Below, one piece after another: positions 17,474 to 26,057 of a DNA stretch of 39,937 bases. Origin of the DNA: Flavobacteriales bacterium (lineage in GTDB: Bacteria; Bacteroidota; Bacteroidia; Flavobacteriales_D; Sanyastnellaceae). Under the pieces are notes generated by a model, which was not told the DNA's origin, ran no database searches, and worked only from the letters and a program-made list of their open reading frames with translations. Position 1 is the stretch's first letter; the number at the start of each line of letters is the position of its first letter. Location: NCBI GenBank assembly GCA_947504275.1, contig CANNHA010000008.1, positions 1 to 39,937 of the forward strand, read 5' to 3'. The position numbers and the translations under genes were made by a program.

Positions 17474-17541
17474 AACATGAAAACCATTGATTGCCAAAGT
17501 TGTTCAAATGTTTCCCAACTCCGAGCACATACATAGAATGA

Positions 17542-17691
17542 AATTCTCAACGGTTTATCCGCCTCATCTGCGGATATCGAGTTGAAGACATTGAAGATCC
17601 CATTGTGCAAAAGGTTCGATACCAGGACAAACTCATTGACGAATTGGCCAAAGGGAAATCAATTGAAAAAATCATCTCAAGGGGCAAATAA
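17542..17691 (+). pseudogene. Possible coding remnant without a start codon
   Basis: A 50-codon open frame preceded by a stop (17539) and lacking any ATG, GTG or TTG at its head. It encodes [20 protein letters not shown] then [20 protein letters not shown] and RGK. The composition is protein-like and amphipathic, unlike typical intergenic DNA, and it ends 21 bases before the pentapeptide-repeat gene. I do not recognise the family. It could be the tail of a decayed gene whose front was lost, or chance. Confidence 0.3.
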
Positions 17692-17712
17692 TATTTCGAC
17701 CAGACAAAAACC

Positions 17713-18276
17713 ATGGCACAATTCGACCAACACTACCAAAACCTCGACTTCTCTCTAGAATCCTTACCCGACAACGACTTCGAAGACTGCACTTTCTCTT
17801 TTTGCAATTTTGCCAATTTGAATTTGAGCAACTTAAAATTCTCAAATTGTGAATTCAGAGATTGTAATATAAGCCTCTGCAATATCAATGGAACAGCTTT
17901 TAGACAAATTCAATTTATCAATTGCAAGATGTTGGGGCTTCACTTTGAAAACGCCAACCCCATGGGACTGCAAATGAACTTTAATCAATGCAATTTAACC
18001 CATGCATCTTTCTTTCAAGTAATACTGAAAAAGGCCTTGTTCAGGGGCTGCAAATTATCAGAGGTAGATTTCACAGAAGGTGATTTCAGCAAAGGTATTT
18101 TTCAAGATTGCGATTTTTCTGGTGCCATATTTTACAACACAAATTTGGAGCAAGCGGATTTCAGAACCTCCATTCGCTATTCTATCCATCCAGCAAACAA
18201 TAAAATTAAAAAGGCCATGTTTTCACAATCAGAAATCAGGGGATTGTTGGATCAGTATGGAATTGTGATTGAGTAA
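17713..18276 (+). CDS. Pentapeptide-repeat protein
   Basis: A 187-residue protein made of A(D/N)LxX-type five-residue repeats, which fold into a right-handed square beta helix. Repeats are clear from CTFSFCNFANLNLSNLKF (about residue 26) through FRDCNISLCNINGTAF, LTHASFFQVILKKALFRGC, EVDFTEGDFSKGIFQDCDF and SGAIFYNTNLEQADFRTS to about residue 156. A short C-terminal segment (MFSQSEIRGLLDQYGIVIE) caps the helix. The overall layout resembles the Qnr/McbG-like proteins common in bacteria. No drug-resistance role can be claimed, because most such proteins have unknown function. Confidence 0.88.
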   Translation: MAQFDQHYQNLDFSLESLPDNDFEDCTFSFCNFANLNLSNLKFSNCEFRDCNISLCNINGTAFRQIQFINCKMLGLHFENANPMGLQMNFNQCNLTHASFFQVILKKALFRGCKLSEVDFTEGDFSKGIFQDCDFSGAIFYNTNLEQADFRTSIRYSIHPANNKIKKAMFSQSEIRGLLDQYGIVIE

Positions 18277-18297
18277 GAGGGATTAAGTTTGGACGTA

Positions 18298-18393
18298 AAC
18301 TTTGCGTTCTCAGCGGAACCTCAGCGATCACTGCGTTAAATGAATTTTGAATTCTAACGCAAAGACCAAGAAGCTTTTCGCAAAGCCCGCAAG
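18298..18393. repeat. Imperfect inverted repeat of TTTGCG-type units
   Basis: The left arm (18298-18337) contains CTTTGCGTTCTCAGCGGAAC, then CTCAGCGATCACTGCGTT. The right arm (18356-18393) contains AACGCAAAGACCAAGAAGC and TTTTCGCAAAGCCCGCAAG. The spacer is AT-rich. The arms are roughly complementary with gaps, and both derive from repeated (C)TTTGCG-like units. Similar palindromic elements recur between genes in many Bacteroidota genomes. This copy lies between convergent genes and could fold as a long hairpin or terminator-like structure. Confidence 0.6.
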
Positions 18394-18397
18394 CAAA

Positions 18398-18745
18398 TTA
18401 GATATTCCCAACATTCTGCATTAAGATTTGAATCTCTAATTTTAAAATAGGCACATACTTTTTTACCAAGACATACACCTCTGCATTATCAATAGAATCA
18501 TATCCATGTATCAATTTGTTGCGGGTATTCACAATTTTGCGGCTATCGGAAATTTTAATTTCGGGTTCTATTGCCAAAATTTTATTCATCGCTTCACCAA
18601 TAATTTCAAGATTCCTCTCTGTTGCATCTTGCAACATTGGGTTCAACTCATATTCTTTAAATTCTTCACAATTCAAAAAATAAAATTCAATTCTTTTTAT
18701 GGCCTCGTTGATATCCAACAAGTACTTCAGAATTTTATTTTCCAT
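18398..18745 (-). CDS. hepT: HEPN-domain toxin, HepT-like (DUF86)
   Basis: A 115-residue all-helical protein with the HEPN RNase signature RNKLIHGY (R75, H80, Y82; pattern RNxxxHxY), typical of HepT toxins that cleave RNA. It follows the nucleotidyltransferase gene with an 11-base overlap, the usual antitoxin-then-toxin order of MNT/HEPN modules. In characterised pairs the MntA partner neutralises HepT by adenylylating the tyrosine of this motif. All key residues are present, so it is predicted active. The gene is followed by the inverted repeat. Confidence 0.88.
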   Translation of the reverse strand: MENKILKYLLDINEAIKRIEFYFLNCEEFKEYELNPMLQDATERNLEIIGEAMNKILAIEPEIKISDSRKIVNTRNKLIHGYDSIDNAEVYVLVKKYVPILKLEIQILMQNVGNI

Positions 18746-19040
18746 AAATCAAAACAGCTTCTTTTACAACTGATTTCATAATGGGATTCAAGACATATGC
18801 CTGATTCAAGATATCTACCCTACGTTCCAACTTGTCTTCTAATTCAATTTGAAAATCAAGCATACATTCACCTCGAACCAATGGATCAATTTCTTCATCG
18901 AATTTTAATACGATATCAATATCACTTGATTCTGAAAATTCATCGGTGTTGATAGAACCAAATAAAGAGACGGATTGCAATGGATATTTACACGCAATTT
19001 GATTGATTGAAAGAATAATTTCTTGTTTGTTCTGTAACAC
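18735..19040 (-). CDS. mntA: MNT-type nucleotidyltransferase antitoxin, MntA-like
   Basis: A 101-residue minimal nucleotidyltransferase. The motif GSx10DxD is intact: G28-S29, then ten residues, then D40-I-D42 (SDIDIVL), with a third acidic residue in RRVDIL. This is the MntA antitoxin fold, which adenylylates its HEPN toxin partner. The gene starts with GTG at 19040, as no suitable ATG lies nearby, and overlaps the toxin gene by 11 bases. A good Bacteroidota promoter is placed immediately upstream, so the pair is transcribed separately from the redox operon. Confidence 0.88.
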   Translation of the reverse strand: MLQNKQEIILSINQIACKYPLQSVSLFGSINTDEFSESSDIDIVLKFDEEIDPLVRGECMLDFQIELEDKLERRVDILNQAYVLNPIMKSVVKEAVLIYGK

Positions 19041-19044
19041 AGAG

Positions 19045-19081
19045 CAAAGCTATGCTTTTTAGTTTACTCCTACAACTCCCC
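19045..19081 (-). promoter_or_regulatory. Promoter of the MntA/HepT pair
   Basis: Read on the minus strand, a TTG (in GAGTTGTAGG, the 3' end of the upstream gene) is followed after about 20 bases by TAGCTTTG (19045-19052), a perfect TAnnTTTG -7 box. The GTG start lies 4 bases further on, so the message would be leaderless or nearly so. Confidence 0.5.
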
Positions 19082-19858
19082 TGCCTCTGCAATCAACTCA
19101 GCGATATCCTTCACCGCGATCACATGCTCTTGCTCGAAATGTTTAACTCCATCCGTCATCATGGTATTGCAAAATGGACATCCAGTAGCAATAACATTGG
19201 GCTGTATGGCCAATGCATCTTCCGTGCGTTCAATGTTCACCTCCTTGTTTCCCTTTTCTGCTTCCTTGAACATTTGTGCACCCCCTGCACCGCAGCACAA
19301 TCCATTGGTCTTGCAACGCTTCATCTCCACCAACTCTGCATCCAATTTCTGAATCAATGCACGTGGCGCTTCATACTCACCATTCCCTCTTCCCAAATAG
19401 CAAGGGTCATGGAAGGTGATTTTCTTGCCTTTGAAAGCTCCCCCTTCTATACTCAATTTGCCATCGGCAATTAAATCTTGTATCAACTGCGTATGGTGCA
19501 TGACCTCATAATTCCCACCCAATGCAGGATACTCATTTTTCAAGGTATTGAAGCAATGCGGACATCCGGTAACAATCTTCTTGACTTCATACGCATTCAT
19601 TACCTCGATGTTCTGCATCGCCATCATTTGAAACAAAAACTCATTTCCAGCGCGCTTGGCAGGATCACCAGTGCAACTTTCTTCGCTTCCCAATATGGCA
19701 AAGCTCACATTGGCCTTGTGTAAAATATTGGCGATCGCCTTGGTGATTTTCTTGGCACGATCATCAAAGCTGCCTGCGCATCCTACCCAAAACAACACCT
19801 CGGGCGTTTCTCCTGCGGCCATGCAATCGGCCATTGTTCTAACTTGAAATTCTGCCAT
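19070..19858 (-). CDS. Heterodisulfide-reductase-like CCG-domain (Fe-S) protein
   Basis: A 262-residue cytoplasmic protein with two cysteine-rich CCG domains, like HdrB, the LutA/GlpC tail and related electron carriers. First domain: FWVGCAGSFDDRA, EESCTGDPAKRAG, VTGCPHCFNTLKNEYP. Second domain: FHDPCYLGRGNGEYEAPR, NGLCCGAGGAQMF, ATGCPFCNTMM. The cysteines could bind a non-cubane [4Fe-4S] cluster. The ATG at 19858 (MAEFQVRTMADC) is chosen because the longer frame overlaps the upstream gene. It begins 4 bases after the membrane ferredoxin gene ends, so the two form one module that would pass electrons between a soluble donor and the quinone pool. Donor and acceptor are not known. Confidence 0.88.
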   Translation of the reverse strand: MAEFQVRTMADCMAAGETPEVLFWVGCAGSFDDRAKKITKAIANILHKANVSFAILGSEESCTGDPAKRAGNEFLFQMMAMQNIEVMNAYEVKKIVTGCPHCFNTLKNEYPALGGNYEVMHHTQLIQDLIADGKLSIEGGAFKGKKITFHDPCYLGRGNGEYEAPRALIQKLDAELVEMKRCKTNGLCCGAGGAQMFKEAEKGNKEVNIERTEDALAIQPNVIATGCPFCNTMMTDGVKHFEQEHVIAVKDIAELIAEAGEL

Positions 19859-19862
19859 AACT

Positions 19863-21158
19863 TTATTCTTGTGTCCAATTGCCTCTGTCCGCTTGCGCAA
19901 ATGCCCATGGTGCGCCATTGTTTTCAATGTTGGTCAACATAGTAGTAATGCTTTCTGGAGATTGTGATTCTTCCATCATCAAGTATCTTCTCAAATCAAT
20001 GATGATCTCCAAAGGATTGATGTTAATCGGACAAGCCTCAGTGCAAGCATTGCAAGACGTGCAGGCCCACAACTCTTCGAAAGTAATGTAATCACCCAAT
20101 AAACTTTTGTTGTCATAAGAGACACCAGCATCCATGCATCTTCCCACTTCCTCCATTCTATCACGCGTATCCATCATGATTTTTCGGGGACTCAGCAACT
20201 TACCTGTCTGATTGGCCGGGCATTGTGAAGTACAACGTCCACACTCTGTGCAGCTGTAAGCATTCATCAACTGAACCCAAGTAAGGTCTGCAACATCCTT
20301 GGCGCCAAATTTCTTGGGTGCCAATGGATCTTCTACTACTTGAGCGGCAGGATCCATCATCAATTTCACTTCATTGGTCACATTGCTCATGTTGTCCAAG
20401 GCTCCTGCTGGTCGCAACTTGCTGTAATAGGTATTAGGGAATGCTAACAAAATGTGCAAGTGCTTGGAATAACTCAAATAAACAATAAAGGCCAAGATAC
20501 CAATGATGTGAAACCACCAACAAAATCTTTCTACGAAAATCAACATGCCATCACTGCATCCGTCCAAGAAGGGTGTGACAAACTGACTAATGGGCAATGT
20601 TCCCAAATTAACATAATGCTCAATTCCACGGGCTGCCAAAATGCTCTCAGCAGCATTCATGCTTAGGAATGCCGACATCAATGCAATCTCTGTAAATAGG
20701 ATGATGTTGGCATCAGACTTTGGCCAATTGGTCATCTCTCTCCAATGAAAACGAGCAAGCTTGGCAATGTTTCTTCTGTATAAAAAAACCACACAACCTA
20801 GGATTACAAGGAATGCCAACACTTCAAAAGAGGCCATGAGCCAATTGTAAATTGGGCCGATGCCATGGAACAAGCGGTGTTGTCCTAAAACACCATCCAA
20901 CACAATCTCAATAACCTCAATATTAATGATTACAAAACCCACATACAAGAACAAATGAAAGATAGCAGCTATGGGTCGTGAAAACATCTTACCCTGTCCC
21001 AATGCTACACGAATCATCGTTCCCCAGCGATCACTGCTTTCTCCCTCTATTTTCACATCGCGTCCCAAAAGAATATTTCTACGCACAAACTGAAAACGCT
21101 TGAAAGCCATATAGCCAGCAGCACTCAACAAAATGATAAAAATGATTTGACCGATCAT
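19863..21158 (-). CDS. Membrane-bound 4Fe-4S ferredoxin/Hdr-like cytochrome b-type subunit
   Basis: A 431-residue protein. Residues 1-250 hold about six membrane helices resembling the NarI/HdrE/DsrM cytochrome b fold (for example FHLFLYVGFVIINIEVIEIV and WWFHIIGILAFIVYLSYS, with candidate haem-ligand His residues). The C-terminal part carries two classical ferredoxin motifs, CTECGRCTSQCP and CTSCNACTEACP, for two [4Fe-4S] clusters. It passes electrons between quinone and the CCG-domain protein encoded directly downstream. Its start overlaps the MlaD-like gene by 4 bases (ATGA), so this redox pair is co-transcribed with envelope genes. Confidence 0.9.
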   Translation of the reverse strand: MIGQIIFIILLSAAGYMAFKRFQFVRRNILLGRDVKIEGESSDRWGTMIRVALGQGKMFSRPIAAIFHLFLYVGFVIINIEVIEIVLDGVLGQHRLFHGIGPIYNWLMASFEVLAFLVILGCVVFLYRRNIAKLARFHWREMTNWPKSDANIILFTEIALMSAFLSMNAAESILAARGIEHYVNLGTLPISQFVTPFLDGCSDGMLIFVERFCWWFHIIGILAFIVYLSYSKHLHILLAFPNTYYSKLRPAGALDNMSNVTNEVKLMMDPAAQVVEDPLAPKKFGAKDVADLTWVQLMNAYSCTECGRCTSQCPANQTGKLLSPRKIMMDTRDRMEEVGRCMDAGVSYDNKSLLGDYITFEELWACTSCNACTEACPININPLEIIIDLRRYLMMEESQSPESITTMLTNIENNGAPWAFAQADRGNWTQE

Positions 21159-22195
21159 TGCTTTTTCTTATCCAAGTTAATGTTATTGATCTCCTTTCTT
21201 ATTTCTTCTAGCTCTTTCTTGGAAAACCCTTCCTCCTCCTTCTTTCCAACAACTGAGAAAGAAAGATATCGCTTTGGATTCTTTTGAATATCATCAATCA
21301 GCACATCCAAACTCTCTGCAGCATTGCTCAACTTAACATGCAACTCATCGCTCTTCATCAAAGCCCCAATGGAACCTTTGCCTTGATTGATGTCTGTCAC
21401 CACTTGGTTCAATCCGGTGACCGCTTGATTAACCTTCAAAATGGTGGCGCCCAATTGCGCGCGCTTCAGCGTGTCCGAAATCTGTTCAAAATTCTGTATG
21501 ACCTGTGTGAGGCGACTATTGTTATTTTTAAAGTTCTCAGCGATGCTTCTGGTACTAGCCAAAATATCAACGATGTGAGGGCCACCCTGGTTCATTACTT
21601 GGCTGAAAGAGGCCGTAGAACTCTCAACATTCTTCAATGCGCGTTGAATGTTGGCGAACATGGCCGGAATTTCCTTGGTTCGGGGATCTTTGAATACATG
21701 ATTCAATTGGGTTATCGCCGAATCAATTCCTGAGATTAACTCAATTGCTCTTGCCCTAAGCGGTTCTATTTCTTGTTTCAAAGATTCTGTCAAACCCAAG
21801 GCCAGTGAACCCTTAAGGGTGTCTTTATTCTCAGCAAACAAAGTGCTATCTCCCAAAATCAGACGCACCGCCTTTCCACCGAACAAATCAGATTCATAAA
21901 TCTGAAACTCTGAATCGCGCGGAATGCGAACGTGCTCATCGTTGATGCTCAATTCGATCACGATCTTGGATTGATCCGTTTCAAAGATGTGGACATCTTT
22001 TACTTGTCCAATCTTGTAGCCATTTAATACAACTGGACTGGATGGTGCAATCCCCGCAACATTCTCATACAAAGAATAATAACGCTTGTGCTTCTGGAAT
22101 AAATTGGTACCCTTGAGAAAATTGATTCCGAAGTACACCACGGCAATTACAAAAATCACCAATGTACCCAACCAAAACTCCCTTGAAATCTTCAT
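21155..22195 (-). CDS. MCE/MlaD family lipid-transport protein
   Basis: A 346-residue protein with one N-terminal membrane helix (WLGTLVIFVIAVVYFGINFL) and an MCE domain (about residues 35-115: YSLYENVAGIAPSSPVVLNG, YKIGQVKDV, LFGGKAVRLILGD). MCE proteins form hexameric rings that carry phospholipids across the periplasm. The long helical remainder (115-310) has heptad-like segments such as LNQVVTDINQGKGSIGALM, as in YebT/PqiB-type needles, and the tail is Lys/Glu-rich. The gene lies 1 base after the amidase gene, with an ATGA overlap downstream. No MlaE/MlaF genes are visible here, so the permease and ATPase must be elsewhere. Confidence 0.9.
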   Translation of the reverse strand: MKISREFWLGTLVIFVIAVVYFGINFLKGTNLFQKHKRYYSLYENVAGIAPSSPVVLNGYKIGQVKDVHIFETDQSKIVIELSINDEHVRIPRDSEFQIYESDLFGGKAVRLILGDSTLFAENKDTLKGSLALGLTESLKQEIEPLRARAIELISGIDSAITQLNHVFKDPRTKEIPAMFANIQRALKNVESSTASFSQVMNQGGPHIVDILASTRSIAENFKNNNSRLTQVIQNFEQISDTLKRAQLGATILKVNQAVTGLNQVVTDINQGKGSIGALMKSDELHVKLSNAAESLDVLIDDIQKNPKRYLSFSVVGKKEEEGFSKKELEEIRKEINNINLDKKKQ

Positions 22196-22196
22196 T

Positions 22197-23441
22197 CTAA
22201 TTAACCTTTTTCAATGCTTCTTTTAAATCTATACGAACCCCATTTTCAAACGCTACAATAAAGGCATCCGCGAAACCTTTGCTCTGCATAGCTTTCATTC
22301 CTAACTTGGCTTCACTGAAGCTCTGCGTCCTCCCCACAGTATACTTGTATTGTCCGTTGTAAATATAATGCTCAACCCGTTTCAACCCTTTGAAATCCTT
22401 GGCACTCTCTTTCAACAATTGTGGAGAAGTGTGGACCTGCACTCTGAACCATACACCTTCATCATTGCCCTGCCTCCACATCACCCCGTCCATCTCTTCT
22501 GACTGAGTGGATTCCGAAACATTCAATGGCTCAAGCACTTTGTCCCCGCTTCCATTCTCCTTCCCGCTCTCTTTCTCGATCTCTTTCCCCTTCTCCTCTT
22601 GCGCTCGGGCAACTTCTTTTGCAGATTGTCCTTTCTTCATTCCCTGAAAGTAGTTATCAAACGCAGTGAATATGCCATTGGACAAGGACGATTTCCCTGT
22701 TGAACTTTGTAAATAATCCTCTTCAGTTGGATTGGTCAAGAAACCCAATTCTATCAGAATACTGGGCATATTGGTAAAGGAAATCACATAATAGCCAGCC
22801 TGCTTTACCCCTCTGTCTTTTCTTCCCAGTTGTGTTTTGAAAAAATCTTGAACATGTTTGGCCAAATCAGCACTTTGCTCTAGAAAAACATTCTCACGCA
22901 ATGATAGGGCAATATAGGTATCCGGATTACTAGGATCAAATCCATCATAATCCTTACCTTGGTTGTCTTCCAAGAAAATGGATGCGTTCTCTTTCATGGC
23001 AGTTGCCAAACTTTCCTCCGTCTTGTGCAAACCCATAACAAAACTTTCAGATCCAAATGCAGCGCTGTTTGCATTGGCATTGCAATGAACGGAAATAAAC
23101 AAATCAGCTTTGTTTCTATTGGCAATACTGACCCTTTCTTTCAAGGTTGGAAAGGTGTCTCCATTCCTGGTGTAAACGACTTTGACCTCGGGATATTTCT
23201 TCTCAATCATCTGACCCACAGCCAAAACCACATCCAAGGTGACATCCTTTTCTGTTTTTTTCACCCTGCCTGTACCCAAATTTCCAGGATCCTTGCCACC
23301 ATGACCTGCATCCAAAACCAGGACAAATGTCTTTGTAGGCACTGTCACAGGTACAAATGCATAAAATATCGCTGTAAAAGCGACGAGCAACAAAACAACC
23401 CAAATTTGTTTTCGTTTCACAATTGTTTTCATGATTTCCAT
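22197..23441 (-). CDS. N-acetylmuramoyl-L-alanine amidase with SPOR domain
   Basis: A 414-residue exported cell-wall amidase. After an N-terminal hydrophobic signal (IWVVLLLVAFTAIFYAFVPV) comes an Amidase_3 domain (about 37-265). Zinc ligands and the catalytic Glu are visible: LDAGHGGKDPGN, the Glu of KKTEKDVTL, ISVHCNANAN and ILIELGFLTNPTEE. It cleaves the bond between MurNAc and the stem peptide. A charged Lys/Glu linker (about 270-315) leads to a C-terminal SPOR domain (VWFRVQVHTSPQLLK onward), which binds denuded glycan at division sites. Start codons at 23441 and 23432 are both possible. It is divergent from the LptD-like gene across 51 bases. Confidence 0.92.
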   Translation of the reverse strand: MEIMKTIVKRKQIWVVLLLVAFTAIFYAFVPVTVPTKTFVLVLDAGHGGKDPGNLGTGRVKKTEKDVTLDVVLAVGQMIEKKYPEVKVVYTRNGDTFPTLKERVSIANRNKADLFISVHCNANANSAAFGSESFVMGLHKTEESLATAMKENASIFLEDNQGKDYDGFDPSNPDTYIALSLRENVFLEQSADLAKHVQDFFKTQLGRKDRGVKQAGYYVISFTNMPSILIELGFLTNPTEEDYLQSSTGKSSLSNGIFTAFDNYFQGMKKGQSAKEVARAQEEKGKEIEKESGKENGSGDKVLEPLNVSESTQSEEMDGVMWRQGNDEGVWFRVQVHTSPQLLKESAKDFKGLKRVEHYIYNGQYKYTVGRTQSFSEAKLGMKAMQSKGFADAFIVAFENGVRIDLKEALKKVN

Positions 23442-23492
23442 GGCTTCATCCTATTTTTACAACAGAATTAAGAACCATAACAAAAGTATTTT

Positions 23493-26048
23493 TTGTACAA
23501 CGCAGATAGACATCGGGATATTTCAATTTTCATCGTAGCAATGTTGATAAGCTTGATGCCCTTTTCTGGCATCGCGCAGCAAGACTCAACTGCAGTGCCC
23601 AAAGACACTGTGGTGAAAAAGGAATTGGCCGGCTTTGACGAAACTGTTCATTATTTTGGAAAAGACTCAACAATTTTTGACTTGGCCAATGATTGGATAT
23701 ATCTCTTCGGAGATGGTTCTTTTGTTCAATACAAGGACATAGAACTTAAAGCAGCTCGAATCCGTTTTAGCATCAAAGAAAAAACCGTCTATGCAGGCGG
23801 AATCAAAGATTCAGCGGGAACTTGGATAGGAAGACCTTTGTTCAAAGACGCCACCAATTCTTTTGAAAACGATTCTTTGGGTTTTAATTTTGATACCAAA
23901 CGTGGCATTAGCTATGGCTCACGCACACAAGAGGGTGAGGCCTACTTGTTGGCTGAGATATCCAAAAGGCAAACCAATGAAAAGATTCACATTCGTCATG
24001 GTATGTTAACCACCTGTGACGCGCCCAATCCGCATTTCCATTTTCATTTGACCAAAGCTGTGGTTATCCCCAATGAAAAAGTGGTTACAGGACCTTTCTA
24101 CATGAAAATCCGAAAAGTACCTGTTCCTTTGGCTTTACCTTTTGGATTCTTTCCCAACAAAAAAGAAAGCACTGCCGGAATCTTATTGCCGGGTTATGGA
24201 AATGGCGGCGAGCGGGGTTTCTTCTTACAAAATTTAGGCTATTACTACCCTGTGAATCAACATTTGGATACCCGCATCATGGTAGACCTATATACCAGGG
24301 GATCTTGGAGTGTCCGCAACATCACCAACTACAAAAAACGCTACCGTTACTCAGGCAATTTCAATCTATCAAAAACCGTCAACAAATTGGGGTTGGTTGA
24401 ACTTCCTTCCTATTTCCAGCAACATACCTTTAATGTGCGATGGACCCATTACCAAGATGCCAAAGCACGTCCTGATCAAACTTTCAGTGCCAATGTTAAT
24501 TTAGGATCGAGTCAAAATTTCAGGAACAATTTGAATGCATCTCAACAGGATTATTTGACTGGCACATTTAATTCATCATTGCAATGGAGCAAATCTTTTC
24601 CTGGCAAGCCATTTTCTTTGACACTGACAGCCAATCACACCCAAAACACACAGACTCAGGTCATGCAGGTCACTCTGCCCTCGGCCACTTTCAATGTTCA
24701 ACGCATCAACTTGTTCAAGAATATTTTCCCCAAATCTCCCATCGGTATTTCTGGAACGGTCAATGCTGAAAGCCTATATTCTGGAAAAGAATCAGACTTT
24801 AATGTGAACAACATTACACCACTCTTTAAAAAGGCGTCTCACGGCATTCGTTACAATACTTCCGCATCTACCTCCTGGAAATTGGGGGCATACGCAACCA
24901 TCAATCCTGCAGCCAATTTCACTTTGTATCAAGCGTTCCAAACCCTTGCTCCTGTTTACAATACGGAATCAGGTATTACTAAATTGGATACACTCAATCA
25001 AATGCTTTGGGGCAACAATTGGAACACCAGCATCACCGCCAATTCCAGAATTTATGGGAATTGGGTTTTGAGAAAGCCCGGTTACTTCAAAGCGTTCAGA
25101 CATGTCATTCAACCCAATGTTGGACTGAGTTACGCACCTAAAAACAACTACAGCCTCAATGGTCCTTATGGTGAAGATGGAGCTTTTGTTGGTTACACTG
25201 CCTTTGATGCTGCGCGATTCAGACCTTCAAGCACCAGAGAGTCCGCCAATATCAACCTGTCCATCAATCAAAACATTGAAGCCAAAGTAAGAGAAAGCAA
25301 AGGGGGAAAAATCAGTTACAAGAAAGTGAAAATCATCGAAGGTTTTAAGACTTCCACATCTTACAATACAATAGCTGATTCTTTGAACTGGAGCAACCTG
25401 CAATGGAGTGCTTTCACCACTATTGGTCAAAACATCACGTTGAACTATAATTCAACGCATAGTTTGTATGATAGAGATACCTTGGGCAGAGAGGTCAATC
25501 AATTTCTTTGGAGTACGCAAAACCGCTTTACCAGATTGGAGGGTGCCAATCTGGCACTTGGTTTCAATATGCGCGGTGATGGGTCCAAGAAAAAAATCGA
25601 TGCCCCCAAGTCCAATGTGCCTCAGCCCAATTTGTTCACCAACAACACTGCAGCGTCCTTGTCCAATAACGGGCAACAGATTGACTTTAGCACTCCTTGG
25701 AGTTTGAATATGAAATACAATTTGCGTTATGCTAAAATGTGGGACAAATCAACTCAGCGCGATTCCTCTCAATGGGTGCAAGCGGTGACGGTGGTTGGAG
25801 ACATTACCATTTTAAAAAAGTGGGCCATTTCCATTAATTCCGGTTACGATTTCAAGATGGATGAATTCACACCCTCTATCATTGGCCTGCACTGGGATTT
25901 GCACTGCTGGGAATTCTCTTTCAATGCAGTACCTTTTGGCGATCGCAAATCCTACTTTGCGCAACTCAACGTAAAAGCGAGTATTCTTCAAGATCTCAAG
26001 CTGCAGAAAAGAGGCAGTTTAGGGACAGACCAAAATTATTGGGAGTAA
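23493..26048 (+). CDS. LptD/OstA-like outer-membrane protein
   Basis: An 851-residue outer-membrane protein of the Bacteroidota LptD-like family, predicted to place LPS in the outer leaflet. A signal peptide (ending SGIAQ) precedes an OstA/LptA-like beta-jellyroll segment (about 45-150: DWIYLFGDGSFVQYKDIELK, AARIRFSIKEKTVYAGG). A conserved stretch then reads LTTCDAPNPHFHFHLTKAVV and LPFGFFPNKKESTAGILLPG, and alternating beta strands form a large C-terminal barrel. The only upstream start is TTG at 23493. ATG at 23541 would leave a very short signal with no positive charge, so the TTG is preferred. The divergent amidase and MlaD-like genes make this an envelope-assembly cluster. Confidence 0.88.
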   Translation: MYNADRHRDISIFIVAMLISLMPFSGIAQQDSTAVPKDTVVKKELAGFDETVHYFGKDSTIFDLANDWIYLFGDGSFVQYKDIELKAARIRFSIKEKTVYAGGIKDSAGTWIGRPLFKDATNSFENDSLGFNFDTKRGISYGSRTQEGEAYLLAEISKRQTNEKIHIRHGMLTTCDAPNPHFHFHLTKAVVIPNEKVVTGPFYMKIRKVPVPLALPFGFFPNKKESTAGILLPGYGNGGERGFFLQNLGYYYPVNQHLDTRIMVDLYTRGSWSVRNITNYKKRYRYSGNFNLSKTVNKLGLVELPSYFQQHTFNVRWTHYQDAKARPDQTFSANVNLGSSQNFRNNLNASQQDYLTGTFNSSLQWSKSFPGKPFSLTLTANHTQNTQTQVMQVTLPSATFNVQRINLFKNIFPKSPIGISGTVNAESLYSGKESDFNVNNITPLFKKASHGIRYNTSASTSWKLGAYATINPAANFTLYQAFQTLAPVYNTESGITKLDTLNQMLWGNNWNTSITANSRIYGNWVLRKPGYFKAFRHVIQPNVGLSYAPKNNYSLNGPYGEDGAFVGYTAFDAARFRPSSTRESANINLSINQNIEAKVRESKGGKISYKKVKIIEGFKTSTSYNTIADSLNWSNLQWSAFTTIGQNITLNYNSTHSLYDRDTLGREVNQFLWSTQNRFTRLEGANLALGFNMRGDGSKKKIDAPKSNVPQPNLFTNNTAASLSNNGQQIDFSTPWSLNMKYNLRYAKMWDKSTQRDSSQWVQAVTVVGDITILKKWAISINSGYDFKMDEFTPSIIGLHWDLHCWEFSFNAVPFGDRKSYFAQLNVKASILQDLKLQKRGSLGTDQNYWE

Positions 26049-26057
26049 ACTCACTTC

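Noticed and set aside
17713-18276. Quinolone resistance (Qnr) gene
   Set aside because: Pentapeptide repeats are clear, but nothing distinguishes resistance proteins from the many repeats of unknown function.
18735-19040. Aminoglycoside nucleotidyltransferase
   Set aside because: It is too short (101 residues) and is paired with a HEPN gene, as in MntA/HepT modules.
19052-19474. 140-residue open frame opposite the CCG-domain gene
   Set aside because: It lies wholly antisense to a well-supported gene, and the composition is a shadow of that gene's codons.
21284-21733. 149-residue open frame opposite the MlaD-like gene
   Set aside because: Antisense shadow with no domain and no plausible start region.
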